From contig JAKZAP010000021.1 in NCBI GenBank assembly GCA_023053575.1, positions 1,371,501 through 1,435,500 of the forward strand: DNA of 64,000 nucleotides, given 5' to 3'. Position numbers and translations under genes: made by a program. The stretch is from Branchinecta lynchi (Eukaryota > Arthropoda > Branchiopoda > Anostraca > Branchinectidae). Positions 12,128 through 24,113 of this stretch are shown one piece after another. Every line of letters begins with the position of its first letter. Positions within the stretch are counted from its first letter, which is position 1. The notes beneath the pieces are model-generated. The model was not told the origin of the DNA, searched no databases, and saw only the letters and a program-made list of their open reading frames with translations.

Positions 12128-12405
12128 CTAACCTGCTAAACTCAAACCTAAAAGGCGTGTTTGGCTAGGACGGGATATTAACCAACGTTGATTAAAAACA
12201 AGTAGAATAAACAAATTAACTGAATATATCAAGAAAAAGAATCGTATGGCGGAACTTCTATCGGAAAAATGTAACTTATTAAGGAGAATACAAGTAAGAA
12301 GGAAAACAATGAGAGCCATAAGCTGATATGGCACTTGCAAGGCTGGTTCAGTGGATGAAAGTAGGAATTTGCCAATTCGTCCGTTTGTTCTGATCATTTG
12401 TAAGC
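12128..12405 (-). mobile_element. LINE/SINE 3' fragment (minus strand)
   Basis: The segment ATGGCACTTGCAAGGCTGGT through GATCATTTGTAAGC matches 7,130-7,215. An 89-codon frame on the minus strand is the shared region plus hydrophobic sequence without motifs. Confidence 0.55.
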
Positions 12406-12790
12406 AAAACCCTTGAGATAAGAATGATCAAGGGCCCTTGGTGGAAATCACGAAAATGCATCGTTTGGTAAAGAATATTTTATTTCTACACTTGGCTATA
12501 ATAATGCGCCCTTTAAAGGCGCTAGAAATTCATCCATAAGCAACGCTGAGGCAAAAACGATAATGGGCCCTTGGGGATCATTAACGTATATCGTTTGGTC
12601 AAAGTATTTTTTTCACTTTCCGGTTTTTAAGCAAAACCTTTGTGGCACAAATGATCATGGGCCGGAATGTATTGTTTGATCAAAAGTGCTCTTTCTTTTA
12701 CTTTGCAGTTAAGATGCACACTTTAAGTGAGCTAGAAATTGACTTGTAAGGAAAACCCTTGAAGAAAAGGGTTTTCTTCAAGGAAATATT
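12401..12790. repeat. Diverged tandem repeat (~100-135 bp, 3-4 units)
   Basis: GTAAGCAAAACCCTTGAG, ATAAGCAACGCTGAGG, TTAAGCAAAACCTTTGTG and TGTAAGGAAAACCCTTGA recur. Each of the first three units also has ATGATCA/ATAATG..GGGCC and CGTTTGGTCAAAG-like segments. Confidence 0.55.
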
Positions 12791-12849
12791 AGTAGACTAC
12801 TTAAAGAACAGTTGGATTTTGGAGGTGACAATTTCTAGGCCAATCTTGT

Positions 12850-13420
12850 CGAATCTCTAATGTTCCAGCCAAGTTTGATCATCCTAGCACGTCTGGAAGT
12901 ACCTTAGATCGTTATCACCGCAATTCCGGACCCCTCCTCCAACTCGACCCATAGTGCCCGGATCCAATCCGGTTCTGTAACTTATGTATCTAGAAAATTT
13001 GCTTGTTCTTCCCAAAAGTGCCATCGCCATCTCTCCAGTCTAAGCGGGTCACGTATTTTCAGTTGTTGGATCCGGTCCGCACATTAAAAAGGACATCATA
13101 GACATGTCCACTGCACAGTTATCAAATTTCGCCGGAATCCGATCACCCGTTCCAAAATTACGCATGACGCATCTCTAAAACCGCCATTACCCGGATTCCA
13201 GGAAACTCCCCTCCACCCACCCACCCAAATTGTCCAGTCCCACAGCTGTCGAATCCGGTCCAGACCTTAAATTGGATATTAGAGACAAGTCTTCTATTCA
13301 GTTAGTCAGTTTCATCCGAATTTGATCACCCGCCCAAAAGTTACGCACGACTCAATTTTCCGGATTTCTCTCCCTCCTTCCCCCCAGATCGTCAGATCGA
13401 AAAACTGATTATTTCCAAGT
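12850..13420 (-). repeat. Diverged copy of the 47-kb array family (minus strand)
   Basis: Repeated CAATCCGG, GACCGGATCC-type and TGATCACCCGTTC segments are the complement of GAACGGGTGATCGGAT and CCGGACC..ATCCGG blocks at 47,160-47,800. Confidence 0.5.
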
Positions 13421-13439
13421 TAGTTTGGTCGGGTCTCTG

Positions 13440-14110
13440 CAACTTGTTCTTTTATCATTTAACTGAATACACTGCATTTTTTTGGACTGTGTTAAGGGAT
13501 TTTTTTGTTTTTCACTATTTGCTCTAGAATGACTTTCAGAATATCTACGGTCGTCCTCACAACACAAATTTCTACTATGACGCAGAAAAATTTAATCTCA
13601 ATACATACGTGGCATTTCAGTGACCAGTGATCAGCTTACGGAAGGTAGCTCACTGCGTGATTACTTATTTTTCGTAAATTATTTTCGTCGAGCAAACAAT
13701 ACAGATACAAGCGCATAGAGCATACAAACCAGACAAGGAAATTCCACTATTTGAAAATGGATTATTCGTGAACAGCGGAGCAAAAAAGTAACGCATTTTC
13801 GCCGGGTTGTCAAGCTTATTTAAATAAATAAGTGATGGGTAACTAGAATGTCCTATCTAAGACCCTTTCAGATAAACTTTAAAATAGATATGGTTATTAG
13901 AAATCCGGACTTCCAAAGGGGTAAATTCCAAAAAGTAAGTGCAAATGAAGTAACTAATAAAGACGATATTTATTGTAATTATTTATCACGCGTCATTTGA
14001 AAAAGAAAAAGGACGGAGTTCAGAAAGGAAAAGAAAGCAAAACCAAAGATAACCTTAACACTTTCATAGAAAAAAACAAACAAATACAACTGAAAAACTC
14101 TCTAATTGAC
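13440..14110. other. Non-coding stretch
   Basis: A block at 13,505-13,605 (ATGACTTTCAGAATATCTAC..ACAAATTTCTACTATGACGC) has a relative at 42,840-42,935, so it is repeat-derived. Nothing else is recognised. Confidence 0.45.
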
Positions 14111-14114
14111 AACT

Positions 14115-14185
14115 GAACAAGATTACATACATGCACACTGGCTCGTGAGAATTTTGATCCAGGGGTGGAACTGGATTTTTGAGTT
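14115..14185. repeat. Dispersed repeat end shared with 55,590-55,650
   Basis: GAGAATTTTGATCCAGGGGT..TGGATTTTTGAGTTGTACTT is the reverse complement of the block at 55,595-55,650. This explains the similar peptides (GWxWIFELYLLI) in open frames at both places. Confidence 0.75.
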
Positions 14186-15373
14186 GTACTTGTTAATCAG
14201 TTATGTGAGGGCACTTCTTGGAGATGTCACAAGAGTTGTCATCCGTGTCTTCCACGCAGGCAGAGGCGAGTCTTCGTGTCCCTTCGGAATTCAAGTTTCT
14301 CGAAAGCTATGTGCAGGACATCCATGTCAATCACAACCTCCTCCACTTCTAACCTCTCCCACCATTCATTGACTTGACATCCCCATATTTTCCTATGCCT
14401 TTGTCTGCATTTCCTTGTTATTTTATCTAGGGCTTGTTTACGTTTTGGCTTCATTTTTGTTTTATGAGGTCGTAAAAACAAGTGCGTAGGTCGAAGGGCG
14501 GAACGCTCCCGTTGGTGGTATATCGTCGTCACCCCGGGAGTTGGCAATGACAACGATTCCCGGTTACAACAGGTGGAGTTTTTTCCGTCCATTCTTATTT
14601 GTAGTGGGGTGACAGGATCTGCCCACTAGGAATTGTAGGCTTAAAGTAGATCTGAAGGCTTAAATATTTTTGATTTTAGTAAGAAATATAATGTGTTCGT
14701 CTGGTTACAACCGCTGAACTCCTCAGATTAGATTAGATTATTTTAGATTAGATTAAATTTTATTTTGCACATGTATACAAAACATTTTACAGCACCTGCT
14801 AAGAAAGCCCCAGAGGGTTTGTTGGCCGCAGGTTGCTGTCTTCCCTATTTTACATAATGTGGTAACATTATTTTTACATTATTCTAAATGCCATTCATAC
14901 ACGGTTCACACATATACAACAAACCTTCTGCTTAAAAAAAAAACTCACGCATCAATTACTATTCTTTGTGCAGAACGTGGGGTAATGTTCATTGCAGCTG
15001 ATTTCTTCAGTGATAGCAGTGTTTCAAGCAGCGTAAGCTGCAATCGTTTAAACCCTGGGAATTCGGAGCAAGAAACAATCATCCTAAACTATTGAAAAGC
15101 AAAGATGCACACATTTGGGACATATTCTACGCATGTCCGAAGACAGACTGCCCTTACAAGTAAAGGAGGGGTATCCAATAACGAATTTGTACAGCCTCGA
15201 ACCTGTCCTACAGATGTTGAAAGGAAACTTCAGCTAGTCCAAAAAAGTCCTAGGTCACTCAGGGTTTCCTTTTTGACAGTTAGGACTGAATAGAAATTTC
15301 TTTTGCATTGCATAGAAATTCAGGAGCAGTCTGAGAGAAGACGAGGCTGGCCGAGCAACATATTGTGGAAGCA
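14186..15373. other. Unassigned stretch with LINE-like tail
   Basis: A 117-codon minus frame at 14,239-14,592 is basic in its middle but matches nothing I know. Around 14,725-14,830 a TTAGATTAGATTAGATT-type repeat next to TTTATTTTGCACATGTATAC looks like a minus-strand non-LTR tail. Confidence 0.4.
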
Positions 15374-15852
15374 GTATGGCCTGGACCTGAAAGAGAAGCC
15401 ACGTACTTTTGAAAGAGGACAAGAAAGAGGGAAGGAGAGTATGGCTTGGACCTGCAAGAGGACCCGCACTTTTGAAAGAGGACCCAGACATCACTGTAGC
15501 TGCACAACTTCACATTGTGGAGGCAGTATGACCTGGACCTGAAAGAGGACCCGCACTTTTGAAAGAGGACAAGAAAGACGGAAAGGACTTTCTCTCTGCA
15601 TGTGAAGAGGGAAAGGAGAGTATGGCCTGGACCTGAAAGAGGACCCGCAGTTATGAACGAGGACCCAGACATCACTGTTGTTGCGCAACTTCACATTGTG
15701 GAGGCAGTACAGCCTGGACCTGAAAGAGGACCCGCACTTTTGAAAGAGGACAAGAAAGAGCGAAAGAACTTTTCTCTGCATGTGCAGAGGGATAGGAGAC
15801 TATGGCCTGGATCTGAAAAAGGACCCAGACATCACTGTAGCCGCACAACTTC
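15374..15852. repeat. Alternating A/B tandem array
   Basis: Six units start TATGGCCTGGACCTGAAAGA or a close variant. They alternate between an A type containing AAGAGGACAAGAAAGA and ending GGAGAG/GGAGAC, and a B type containing CCCAGACATCACTGT and mostly ending CACATTGTGGAGGCAG. The A+B pair (~160-190 bp) is thus a higher-order unit. It is purine-rich on this strand. Several open frames cross it but end at different points, so coding is doubtful. Confidence 0.85.
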
Positions 15853-16630
15853 GTGATGAATTGAGATACTTCGTCGACGCCCTCTGCGACAGTGATGGCT
15901 CGGGAGGATGTCGTAGCCGATAGTCCTCCATCATTAGTCAGTCATATGTTGCAAAATCTGACAAATGTGAATACGGTTGTGGGACAGTTAGCAGTTGTTA
16001 CACAAAACATTACCATTTCATTTGAATGGAGCGAAACACCGTCTGCCAAATTTCCGAAGCGTCCCTTATCTCTTGGGGATCACCTGAAGTGACGGATGGA
16101 AATATCACATCGCCGACAGACCTCATCCCTAAACGTTCCCTTAATGGCTCTGTGGCTCCACTAATGAAGAACTCACTGATAAGTTGGGGCTTCTGTGGAT
16201 AGACGGGGCAAGCAGTCCGGAAACTAATTAATAGTCATTAATAACGGATCTTCCCTAGTCGGATATATAGACGTCTGGAACAGCAAATGTTCAGTTGAAA
16301 TCGCGCTTATTTAGGCTGAGGCTCAACTGCGTGTGGGGGTGGCTATTCCCTTGCCTTAGAACATTCAGCTTCGTTACAATTCACAGTTCTCTAGTAGATC
16401 AGACAATAATAAGAAACAAATTAAAGTATAATTTTAATATGAAAAGTATTTATTTTTTGCCAATCCTCCAAGTTAATTACACAACAAAGTACATCGGAAT
16501 ATTTGTTGCTATCAGTAGTAACGTCTAAGGTATTGTTTGGCTCAAGCTTGGTAAACGAACTTGTCGAAGAACAATCAACGATCTTTAGTTTTTGAGATAA
16601 ATTAATCTTGCAATTGTGAATCTTAATTGT
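15853..16630. other. No recognisable feature
   Basis: Short open frames at 15,892-16,092 and 16,295-16,528 without motifs. Confidence 0.4.
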
Positions 16631-16634
16631 TTTT

Positions 16635-16790
16635 CGACAAGTTCATTTTCCAGCTTGAGCGGCTTGAGCCTGAAGAGGACCCTTGCCAAGAAGGGCCGAA
16701 ATATAGCTCTAACAAAATTTAGCGGACTTATCCGTTTTGCACCATCAAATATGATTCACAGTCAGCTTGGGCTGAAGGGATATCTTCCGG
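16635..16790 (+). repeat. REP2 dispersed repeat
   Basis: It contains CTTGAGCGGCTTGAGCCTGA, CCCTTGCCAAGAAGGGCCGA and GACTTATCCGTTTTGCACCA, followed by GATTCACAGTCAGCTTGGGC. The same order occurs at 31,420, 42,300, 58,790 and 59,150 (+), and reversed at 31,600 and 58,965. Confidence 0.85.
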
Positions 16791-17072
16791 TTTTTGCCGG
16801 ATTGCGGATCAACGACTTGTCCGGCGAGAAAATAATTTTCATATTCGGGTTACCATGTCTCCTTACCCCTAAATTGACTATCTAATTACCTTTTGAAATA
16901 TATTTCTTTCGCCCCTAATTTGCGAACTTGGCCTGTACTTTAACCCAACCGATCCTCGCACCTAGTTCCAACAAAATAGCTCAATCCCTTAGAGAGTTAT
17001 CGTGCTAACAGACAGACGGACGGAAAACTGTACGAAGTCATGTCTCCCGTCACTTACGTTTTGGGATCCGAA
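16777..17072 (-). mobile_element. REP1, partial copy (minus strand)
   Basis: Reverse-complement REP1 blocks: CCGGTTTTTGCCGGATT..GTCCGGCGAGAAAATAATTT, CCCTTAGAGAGTTATCGTGC, and CACTTACGTTTTGGGATCC at the 5' terminus. Most of the core array is missing. Confidence 0.82.
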
Positions 17073-17784
17073 AACGGTAACGAAAGATTGTTGATTTATT
17101 TCCTCGTAGGAAATCTACCTTTCGATTGCCAACTTGGCTTATGGCCAATTCTTGGCAGTGGTCCTATCCGTGAATCGACTTCATTCAGGTTTTCTAAACG
17201 GTTCTTATGCATTAGGTTGACCTCTCTTTTTTATCTTGACAAGTTTTAATAGGATGGACAGGTTCACTGCTGCTGACTTTCGGGACGCGACGAGGTTTCA
17301 GTGAGTTCAAAATTACCAGAAATTTCTACATAAAATGTTTTACAATTTGGTTTCAGCTGTTAATGACCTGCGCTAAAGGTGCTAGAAGGATGCGAAAAAA
17401 GTTATGGTGAATCGAATATATTTTACGTTTTAGTGAATTTTCTCTGGTTGGAACATTATTTATAAACTTTTTCTTTATGTCGTATTTGTTTAGATTTTTA
17501 ACTTTGCATCATAGGATAATGTTACCGGAACTGTCAAGTGGCCTGCGGTGATTTGTCATAAACTGACGACTAACACATTATATTCCCGCCAAATTTTAAA
17601 CGAATATTAATATTCAAAGGAAACCTTGCTTCTGGAAAAACATAAAAGCGGCAGTATGCAGTATTTCGTGTTTACATAAGAACGAGATCGTTCCATTTTA
17701 TCGGTGATATTATAAAGCTGTTTTCTGAGGAATCCGGAATCTTCGGAACCACGGATGTTTGCAAATAACCGTATGCCTTCTTAG
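17073..17784. other. No recognisable feature
   Basis: AT-rich sequence with no repeat or motif identified. Confidence 0.45.
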
Positions 17785-18752
17785 GGGGATCCCGAAACGT
17801 AAGTGGATACCTGTGACTTCGTAAAAAATGTCCGTCTGTCCGTCCGTCCGTCTGTCAGCGCAATAACTCTCGAAGGGGTTGAGATAATTTGCTGAAACTT
17901 GGTGCGAGGATCTATTGGGTCAAAGTGTAGGTTAGGTTCCTAGATGAGTTCCATAGCAATATATTTAGGGGTGGGGGATGGACTTCAAATTAAGAGACGA
18001 AAAAAATAGTTTATAAAGCCAATGAGAGGTTAAGTAGACATGCTGGATCCGAATATGAAAATAATTTTCTTGTCAGATAATTTTCTTGCCCTGTAGCCCA
18101 ATATTTAGGGGCGGTGGAGGGGTTTTTAAATTAAGGGATGAAGACATTTTTTCAAGCTGTTGCCAGAGTCGATTTAGGGGTAAGGAGACATGCTGAATTC
18201 AGACCTGAACTTTAATTGTTCACCGGGCAAATAGTTCGCCCGGAATCCAGCTAAAACCAGACAATTTGCTAAAAGTAAAAGTTTTATTTGACGTTGATTA
18301 AATATTCGATTTAGGGATAAAAAGAGATACCGAATCCGTCTATGGCGATTATTTTCTCGCCGGACAAGTAGTTCGCCCGGAATCCGGCCAAAACCGAAAA
18401 ATCTGTTAAGCAAAAGTTGTATCTGAAGTTGATTAGAGGTTGTATGTATGGGTAATGAGAAATGTTTAATTCGTTTTTGAGCTCTAGTTTTTTGCAGGGC
18501 AAGTAGTTTGCCCGGAATCCGGCTAAAACTGGAAACTCGGTAGAGGTAAATAAGACGCGTAAAGGTAAACACACATGCTGAATCCAAATCCAAACTGGGT
18601 TTCTCAGATGATGAGCCATTGGCCTTAATGTGTTTCAGAATTTTAATAGCCAAAGTTTCAAGCATTCTGGTTAAGACCGGATATCTGGAAGACCCAACTC
18701 TCTGGCTCAGATATTCAATTTGTGGGATCCCACCTAAACCTTTGGTCTTGTT
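17785..18752 (+). mobile_element. REP1 element, near full-length
   Basis: It starts GGGATCCCGAAACGTAAGTG and ends GGGATCCCACCTAAACCTTT plus GGTCTTGTT, with the 5' GTCCGTCTGT block and several core units between. Minus-strand open frames of up to 163 codons here read repeated VLAGFRANYL-like peptides, one per unit. They are a by-product of the tandem core. Confidence 0.88.
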
Positions 18753-18803
18753 ACGAACTGAAACTCAAAGTCTATTTCCCTATGAATCTGGCTATGCTGG
18801 AAG

Positions 18804-18979
18804 CAGGCCCGTATCCAGGAATGTATTGTGTGTGTGTGTGTGTGTGGGGGGGGGGGGGTTGCCTGCGGGTCGGACAAAAAAGTACAAAAAATACAATGAT
18901 CAGAGGGAAAAGCTTATAAAAATGATTATTTTTGTATGTTTGGAGGATCCAGGGGGATCCCCCCCTGGATACGGCCCTG
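18804..18979. mobile_element. hAT-like MITE with 8-bp target duplication
   Basis: The ends are CAGGCCCGTATCCAGG and CCTGGATACGGCCCTG, inverted. They are flanked by GCTGGAAG and GCTTGAAG, an 8-bp duplication with one difference. CAGGGCCGTATCCAGG-type ends and 8-bp duplications are typical of hAT elements. The interior holds a (TG)n stretch and a G run. Confidence 0.82.
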
Positions 18980-18987
18980 GCTTGAAG

Positions 18988-21494
18988 TAAAAAAAAAAAA
19001 AAAAAATCCGTTTCCTTCGTTGTTTGAATTTATTGTCAATCTGTCAGCTATACCTTGAAAGTAGTCTGCCCGCGGAAGTAGGGTTTTGTGAGTTTAGTTC
19101 CGCGTATGATTAGCCGGAAATTGCGTCTCAGCAAGAAATGCTATCCAACACCTCGTCCAACACTTCCACAACGTGGTAAAGACAACAAAAGATGCCTGTC
19201 ACCTGGTTCTATTTTGAAGCGCTGATTCCCGTATTGATCAGTGAAGCTCAAGCGGTTTATTCTTCTGATTTCTTAGCCAAATGTGGAAGAAACAGAATCC
19301 AGACTACAGTAGTCGCATGGAGCTAAACGGATAAGTAGTCGAGATGTGTTCCTGCGGTAGCCGTGGCAAAAGGGCTTTTTTGGCTCAAGTTAAAAGAACG
19401 AAAAAAAGACGAACATTCGATGGTAGTTGACTTAGGCTATTGCGCTATCAGATGTGATTTGCAGTCGGCTTGGGCTGAAAGAATACTTAACCAGATTCCA
19501 ATTTAAGATGATTAATTACTACGTAAACACGTCTTATATTAAAGCACAATGGACACTTCTAATGCTTTACTTTGTATTAAATGCTTCACAAATAAACATT
19601 TCCGACTTCCTTTAGAAGGCGCTACGAAAATCGGCTGTTTTCTTGTTATCCCTGGTCTTTACCCCTCTGGCGTTTCGGCGATCCAAATCTTAAGAGCTGG
19701 GATATCGTGGCAGGATATTCAAAAACTCCCAGCAATGCTTGATAGAAAAGGAGGTATTTGAGATGTCACCAAAGCCAAGCCACGGATGCAGTTTACCTGA
19801 TTGTTCCAGTGTTTCATCCAGAAGTTCCATGGCTTAAAGTGCCTATTAAAAGTTTTTCTTGGTGGAATAGTGTTGTGAAGGTTGGTTAGCTTGCTTTATA
19901 AAATGTACCAGAATATGCAATAAGCTTATAAAAAATAACATAGCTACAAAAATCGTTCAGAAACAAATAACCTATTCAAATCTGAATTATACAAGCTGAT
20001 TTCTGCATAAAATAAACATCTACTAAGTATTATAAGAAACATCACTCTTTGTCCAAGCTAGTAAATTGAGCATGTACTGGCCCGAAATTACGCTTTGAAA
20101 TATCACAGAGAGGAAACTGTGAAAAAAGCTGCTTATCTAGGGGTAAGCATTGTTCCTAGGTTGTTAGAGAGTGGGATTGGGGTAGTTTGATGTGCCCATT
20201 GAACTTTAAAAAATAAACACAGTGAAGCATATTTGCTGCACCACTGCGTTATGTTCTTTTCTCCGTAACTCCTTCAGACTCGCAGATGACATTTATTAAT
20301 CCTATCAGCTGGTAATACTTATTTTGACGTTTAACCTCCAGTTACCGCCTACGGCAGTATGTATCATTAACTGTTAATCTATTACACATCTGGCTGGTGA
20401 ACTCGAGTTGGAAATTGGCGAATATTGACAGTTTTCACCCAAATCGAGCCAAGGTTTGTTGTGAAAGGTGTCAGATTGATCCGTTGGAGGTATGAGGGAG
20501 AACGTGACTTCCAACTTGCAGCATTCCCCTCTTGGCCTCTGTAGATTCTGCTAGAGGGCGCGGTAGCTTGTCAAAGTTTTCTGGGTCCTATCAAGGGTCC
20601 GTGATTACTGGTTAATGTCTCTTGATTCTGATGGAATAGCTTTGGGATTGACTAAAAGGAGGCACGGCATAGTGTAGGAGGAAAGAGTACTAAAAAGGGG
20701 CACGGAAACTAAAAGGGCACTTTTAGGCTCCAGAATGACGGGCAGGAACAATGTTCTAACGTGCCTTCTTTAGACTCAGAAGTTGGAGTTTGGTGTCAAA
20801 TCTCTGAATCTCCCAATCCACACAAATATTTTCCCTTCTGAAAAGCTGACAAAAAGGCTCCCTCTCAACGTAGCTAGTGCGGTTGAAAAGTTGCAGCCAA
20901 TCAAATGCCCGATGAAAAATTTTTAGCTTACGTACGTAGTACGTTCTCCATAGTGTGTTCAAGTATGGTTTCATAGTTCAGGTGTCCTTTAATACTCATA
21001 ATAATTTATTTATGACCCACTGAAGAAGTTACAGATTGGAGTGTTGAGCGGGAAGATAGATAAAGTGCTAAACATTGGCGACCCTCTTTGCTGATTGATA
21101 TTCGATTTCCCATTGAGACAAGTCCATACTTAGAAATTCTTCGCCAATTCTTTGATTTCTTGAAAATGCTTTAGTTCTTTCAAAAAACAGGATGCATGCT
21201 CGCAAGAATGGAATCCCAGAAACGCCTGCTTTATTTTTGCACTCCGGAACTCGAGGTCAACAGTACTGTTTAGATTTACCACGTCTTAAATTTAGTGCTT
21301 TCTTTTTCTTTTGAGTTTCATTTAAATTCTTGTCTGTTGCATCACCTTGCTTTAATTCAGCGTCGACCTCAGGTGAAATCCACTAGCCATTCCCCAAAAG
21401 TGGCTCAGCCTTAAATTTTAGTTCATGAGTTCATTGAAGAAAAGAGTTATTATTCGACATATTTTATTCTTATAACTGAATACTTTCGTCAAGT
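18988..21494. other. Mostly unassigned stretch
   Basis: An A run sits at 18,990. A block at 20,940-20,992 ending GTTCAGGTGTCCTTTAAT is related to the MITE at 27,003-27,449. A REP2 scrap lies near 19,450 (GATTTGCAGTCGGCTTGGGC). No gene is seen. Confidence 0.4.
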
Positions 21495-22308
21495 GAAGGT
21501 ATGACGATATTAACTATAGCTAATTATCCGAAGTTTAAGAATTTGTTTGGATTAGAATTTTATTTTAAGCTAAGTCTACCCGCAGAAATATCAAAGATGT
21601 GGTTCCAACTCGGGGCGAACTGTCTCCCGTTACGAAGTAGGAAAAAGGTTTTTGAAAAGAATAGGTCTTTGCCAGTGGCTGAGTGTGCTTGCCCATTTTG
21701 TGGTGAGGTAGAAGAGAGTTTATGCCATCTGCTGACAGATTGTCCGGGGGCGAAGAAAATTAGAGATAGTTTTTTTGATAGGGTGCCCATACTATTTCCT
21801 GGTATTATCGACGAATCGTCAGGTAATTCGGTCGGTATGTAAATATTTTAAGTGTATACTGGAAGTTTAGATCGGAGGTAATTTTGCGAATACTAGAAGG
21901 GTAAAAAGAAGTCATCTTATTGTATGTAATTTTGAAGGTCAATTTTATTAGTTAAGTGCGATAATGAATACTGTTGTATGGCCCTTTGTGGGCTTTGATA
22001 AATTATTATTATTATTAATCATTTTGCTTGGATTGTATGACCTGACTTATGTAGCGTTTCTTTCAAAACTTGGTGCTAGTGATGCTACAGTTAATTGGCT
22101 CCGTTATATTGAGACAGTTGTCATTGTCGTTGTCATATTTAGGATTATAGTGTTTCTATGAGGTTTGTTGTTGGTATGTATGAATATGAGTAGGCTACCT
22201 ATTGTTGTAATTGTTGGCATATGCTATTACTGTTGTTGTTTTTTGTTTTTTTAATGTAGTACTCGCCGATTTTAGCGGATGGAAATAAAATAAATAAATA
22301 AATAACTC
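21495..22308 (+). mobile_element. 5'-truncated LINE, 3' end of ORF2 plus tail
   Basis: The 113-codon frame at 21,501-21,842 ends with a CPFCGEVEESLCHLLTDCP zinc-knuckle-like motif. This is the C-terminal cysteine/histidine cluster found after the reverse transcriptase in many non-LTR elements. About 450 bp of 3' sequence follows and ends in an AATAAATAAATAAATAA tail. The rest of the reverse transcriptase is absent, consistent with 5' truncation on insertion. Confidence 0.72.
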
Positions 22309-22585
22309 CTATCTCTTCGTTTATGTCGGAAAAGAAATTGTATTTCTGAATCCAGGTCGCCGTTCAGCGAGAAACTGTAGCACACATAATTTCTGGACCC
22401 AGCGGTCTAGTTGTCTTTTTTCATGTTAAAACACCGGCAATATCTTTGTTTAACTATTTAAATCTATCAGTAATTATTGGATGAGTTGTTAATTAGGCTA
22501 CTGTTTGGATTAATTTAAATTATTGGTTGTGTGCGCATATATTTTACATGTATTTCCTTTTTTCTGATCAAACTACAATTATGGG

Positions 22586-22872
22586 ATGAGTCCCGACCCG
22601 AGCCTCGTTTTTGTTGCATGCTGCAATCCTGCAATGCTGCAATTTCTACATCCGTTTTTGCACTGCAGTGCTTCCGGGGAAGACGGCAGGGCTTCTCGAG
22701 AATCACGGACTTGCTCACCGACCAAGTCCGTGCTTCCCTGCAAGATGCTGCAGGGCTGCCGATTCAACCAAGAAGAAAGGGAATCCAAAAACGCATATTG
22801 TGCAAAAGCAAAGAAGTGCTGCAGCAGCGATGCGGCACCGCTATTGCAACAAAAGCGAGGCTCCGGTCTTAG
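22586..22872. mobile_element. Possible inverted-repeat element, CTGCA-rich
   Basis: GAGCCTCGTTTTTGTTGCA at the left is mirrored at the right by TTGCAACAAAAGCGAGGCTC. The interior has many CTGCA motifs and a perfect hairpin, CACGGACTTG..CAAGTCCGTG. Overlapping open frames on both strands reflect the base composition and symmetry, not a gene. Confidence 0.55.
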
Positions 22873-23132
22873 AATAAATTCTTGGTCGATTGAAATTTTA
22901 GGGAGCAGTCCGTTCGAAACTGCTTACTTATTTTGACCACGTTGAACTTTAGGCCAAGTTAGAGGTTTTTGTCAGTGTCAGGAGAGCCACGCCACCCCGG
23001 ATCTGCTCTGAATGTTTTTTAACGTGTTTGTGTCCCCCCCCCCCCCCCCTTCCAACAGGCTCTGGTATCCCTCGGAATTGTTTGCAGTTTGAGGTTTGAC
23101 TTTCTCCTCTAACTTTCGTCTTCTCTTTTCAG

Positions 23133-23248
23133 AAGTTGTACGCGAGTGTAAAAGAGAATCAACTACCTGCGCGCCTGTGTACTGGAGCGTTCGACTTGAT
23201 ACTGATTTGCTAGAAACTCTGATTGCGCTGTATCCAGAGTGGTTCAAG
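23133..23248 (+). CDS. Candidate upstream exon of Mrtf (5' UTR or N-terminal coding)
   Basis: A good acceptor (pyrimidine-rich TTCTCTTTTCAG) and donor (TTCAAG|GTATGTG) bracket 116 bp. One frame is open throughout and reads ...LETLIALYPEWFK. It ends in phase 0, which matches the phase-0 open lead of the next exon at 25,480, so the two would join without a stop. I recognise no family motif in it. The alternatives are a 5' UTR exon that is open by chance, or chance splice-like sites. The frame also overlaps an open frame on the other strand. Confidence 0.35.
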
Positions 23249-24113
23249 GTATGTGTTGTTTTATTGACACACTTTTCAACTAATTCAACCCACAATTTGA
23301 TACCACATAATGTATGGTCACATGACAGGGTTATCACATCAAAAATATTTAGAGAGTGACTTTTGGCCAAAAACAGAGAGTGAATTAGGAGTGAATTTTA
23401 TTTTCATGAGAAAACGTGAAATGTCGGAATCGCCTCTGCAAAAATTACACATCTTAATTTTTTTTGTTAAAGAAAGAACTTGAAATAGTCACTTATGGTC
23501 GGAATCCCTGCTGCAAAAATGACACATTTGGAGGTTTTCTGAAATAGTACGTGTCCTAGGCAGGACAAGAGTGACAAAAATTCACACTATCGTGCGACAT
23601 GTGTCAACCCTGGTCACATAACATAAGACTGTGTTAAAACCTTCAGTAATTTCAAATTTTCCTCCTTTATCGGTATTGGTCTATTTCAGGAAGAACAAGC
23701 TTTTGTTTAAAGCCAAACTGAAGACATGAATTTTTCTATTATTTTGTGTCTCAGTAAATCTGCGATGACTATATCCAACCTGATTTTCGCCAGCTGGAAA
23801 GCTGAGTCGGCGTCGCTTCCCTTTGATTTTGGCGCTTCTTCGAAAAGTTGCCAAACTTTCCGCCCGGTTTTCGCTCATCAGAAACTGAACCAGCTTTCTC
23901 AGAAAGTGATTCCAGAAAGTTAGTGGAAAGCTCCGCGGGAAGTTGAAGGCTTCGACAGAAGTTTCTCAAGTGTTAGAAAAACAGGCAAGCATCACCTAAA
24001 GAATAGGAAAAACACAGTGAAAGCGAGATTAAGGACGACTTCGTTGAACCAATGAACTATACGTGTTCTAAAAAGTATGGTTCCTGAAAAAGTCCAATCC
24101 AGTGAACAATATT

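Noticed and set aside
14239..14592. 117-codon minus-strand frame with a basic middle section
   Set aside because: No recognisable domain, no splice context and no second copy. Left unassigned.
15280..15781. Minus- and plus-strand frames across the 15.4-kb array (96-131 codons)
   Set aside because: Frames on both strands come from the repeat composition and stop at different places in each unit.
18174..18665. 163-codon minus-strand frame with repeated VLAGFRANYL-like peptides
   Set aside because: It lies entirely inside a REP1 copy. The peptide repeats mirror the tandem DNA units and are not preserved as frames in other copies.
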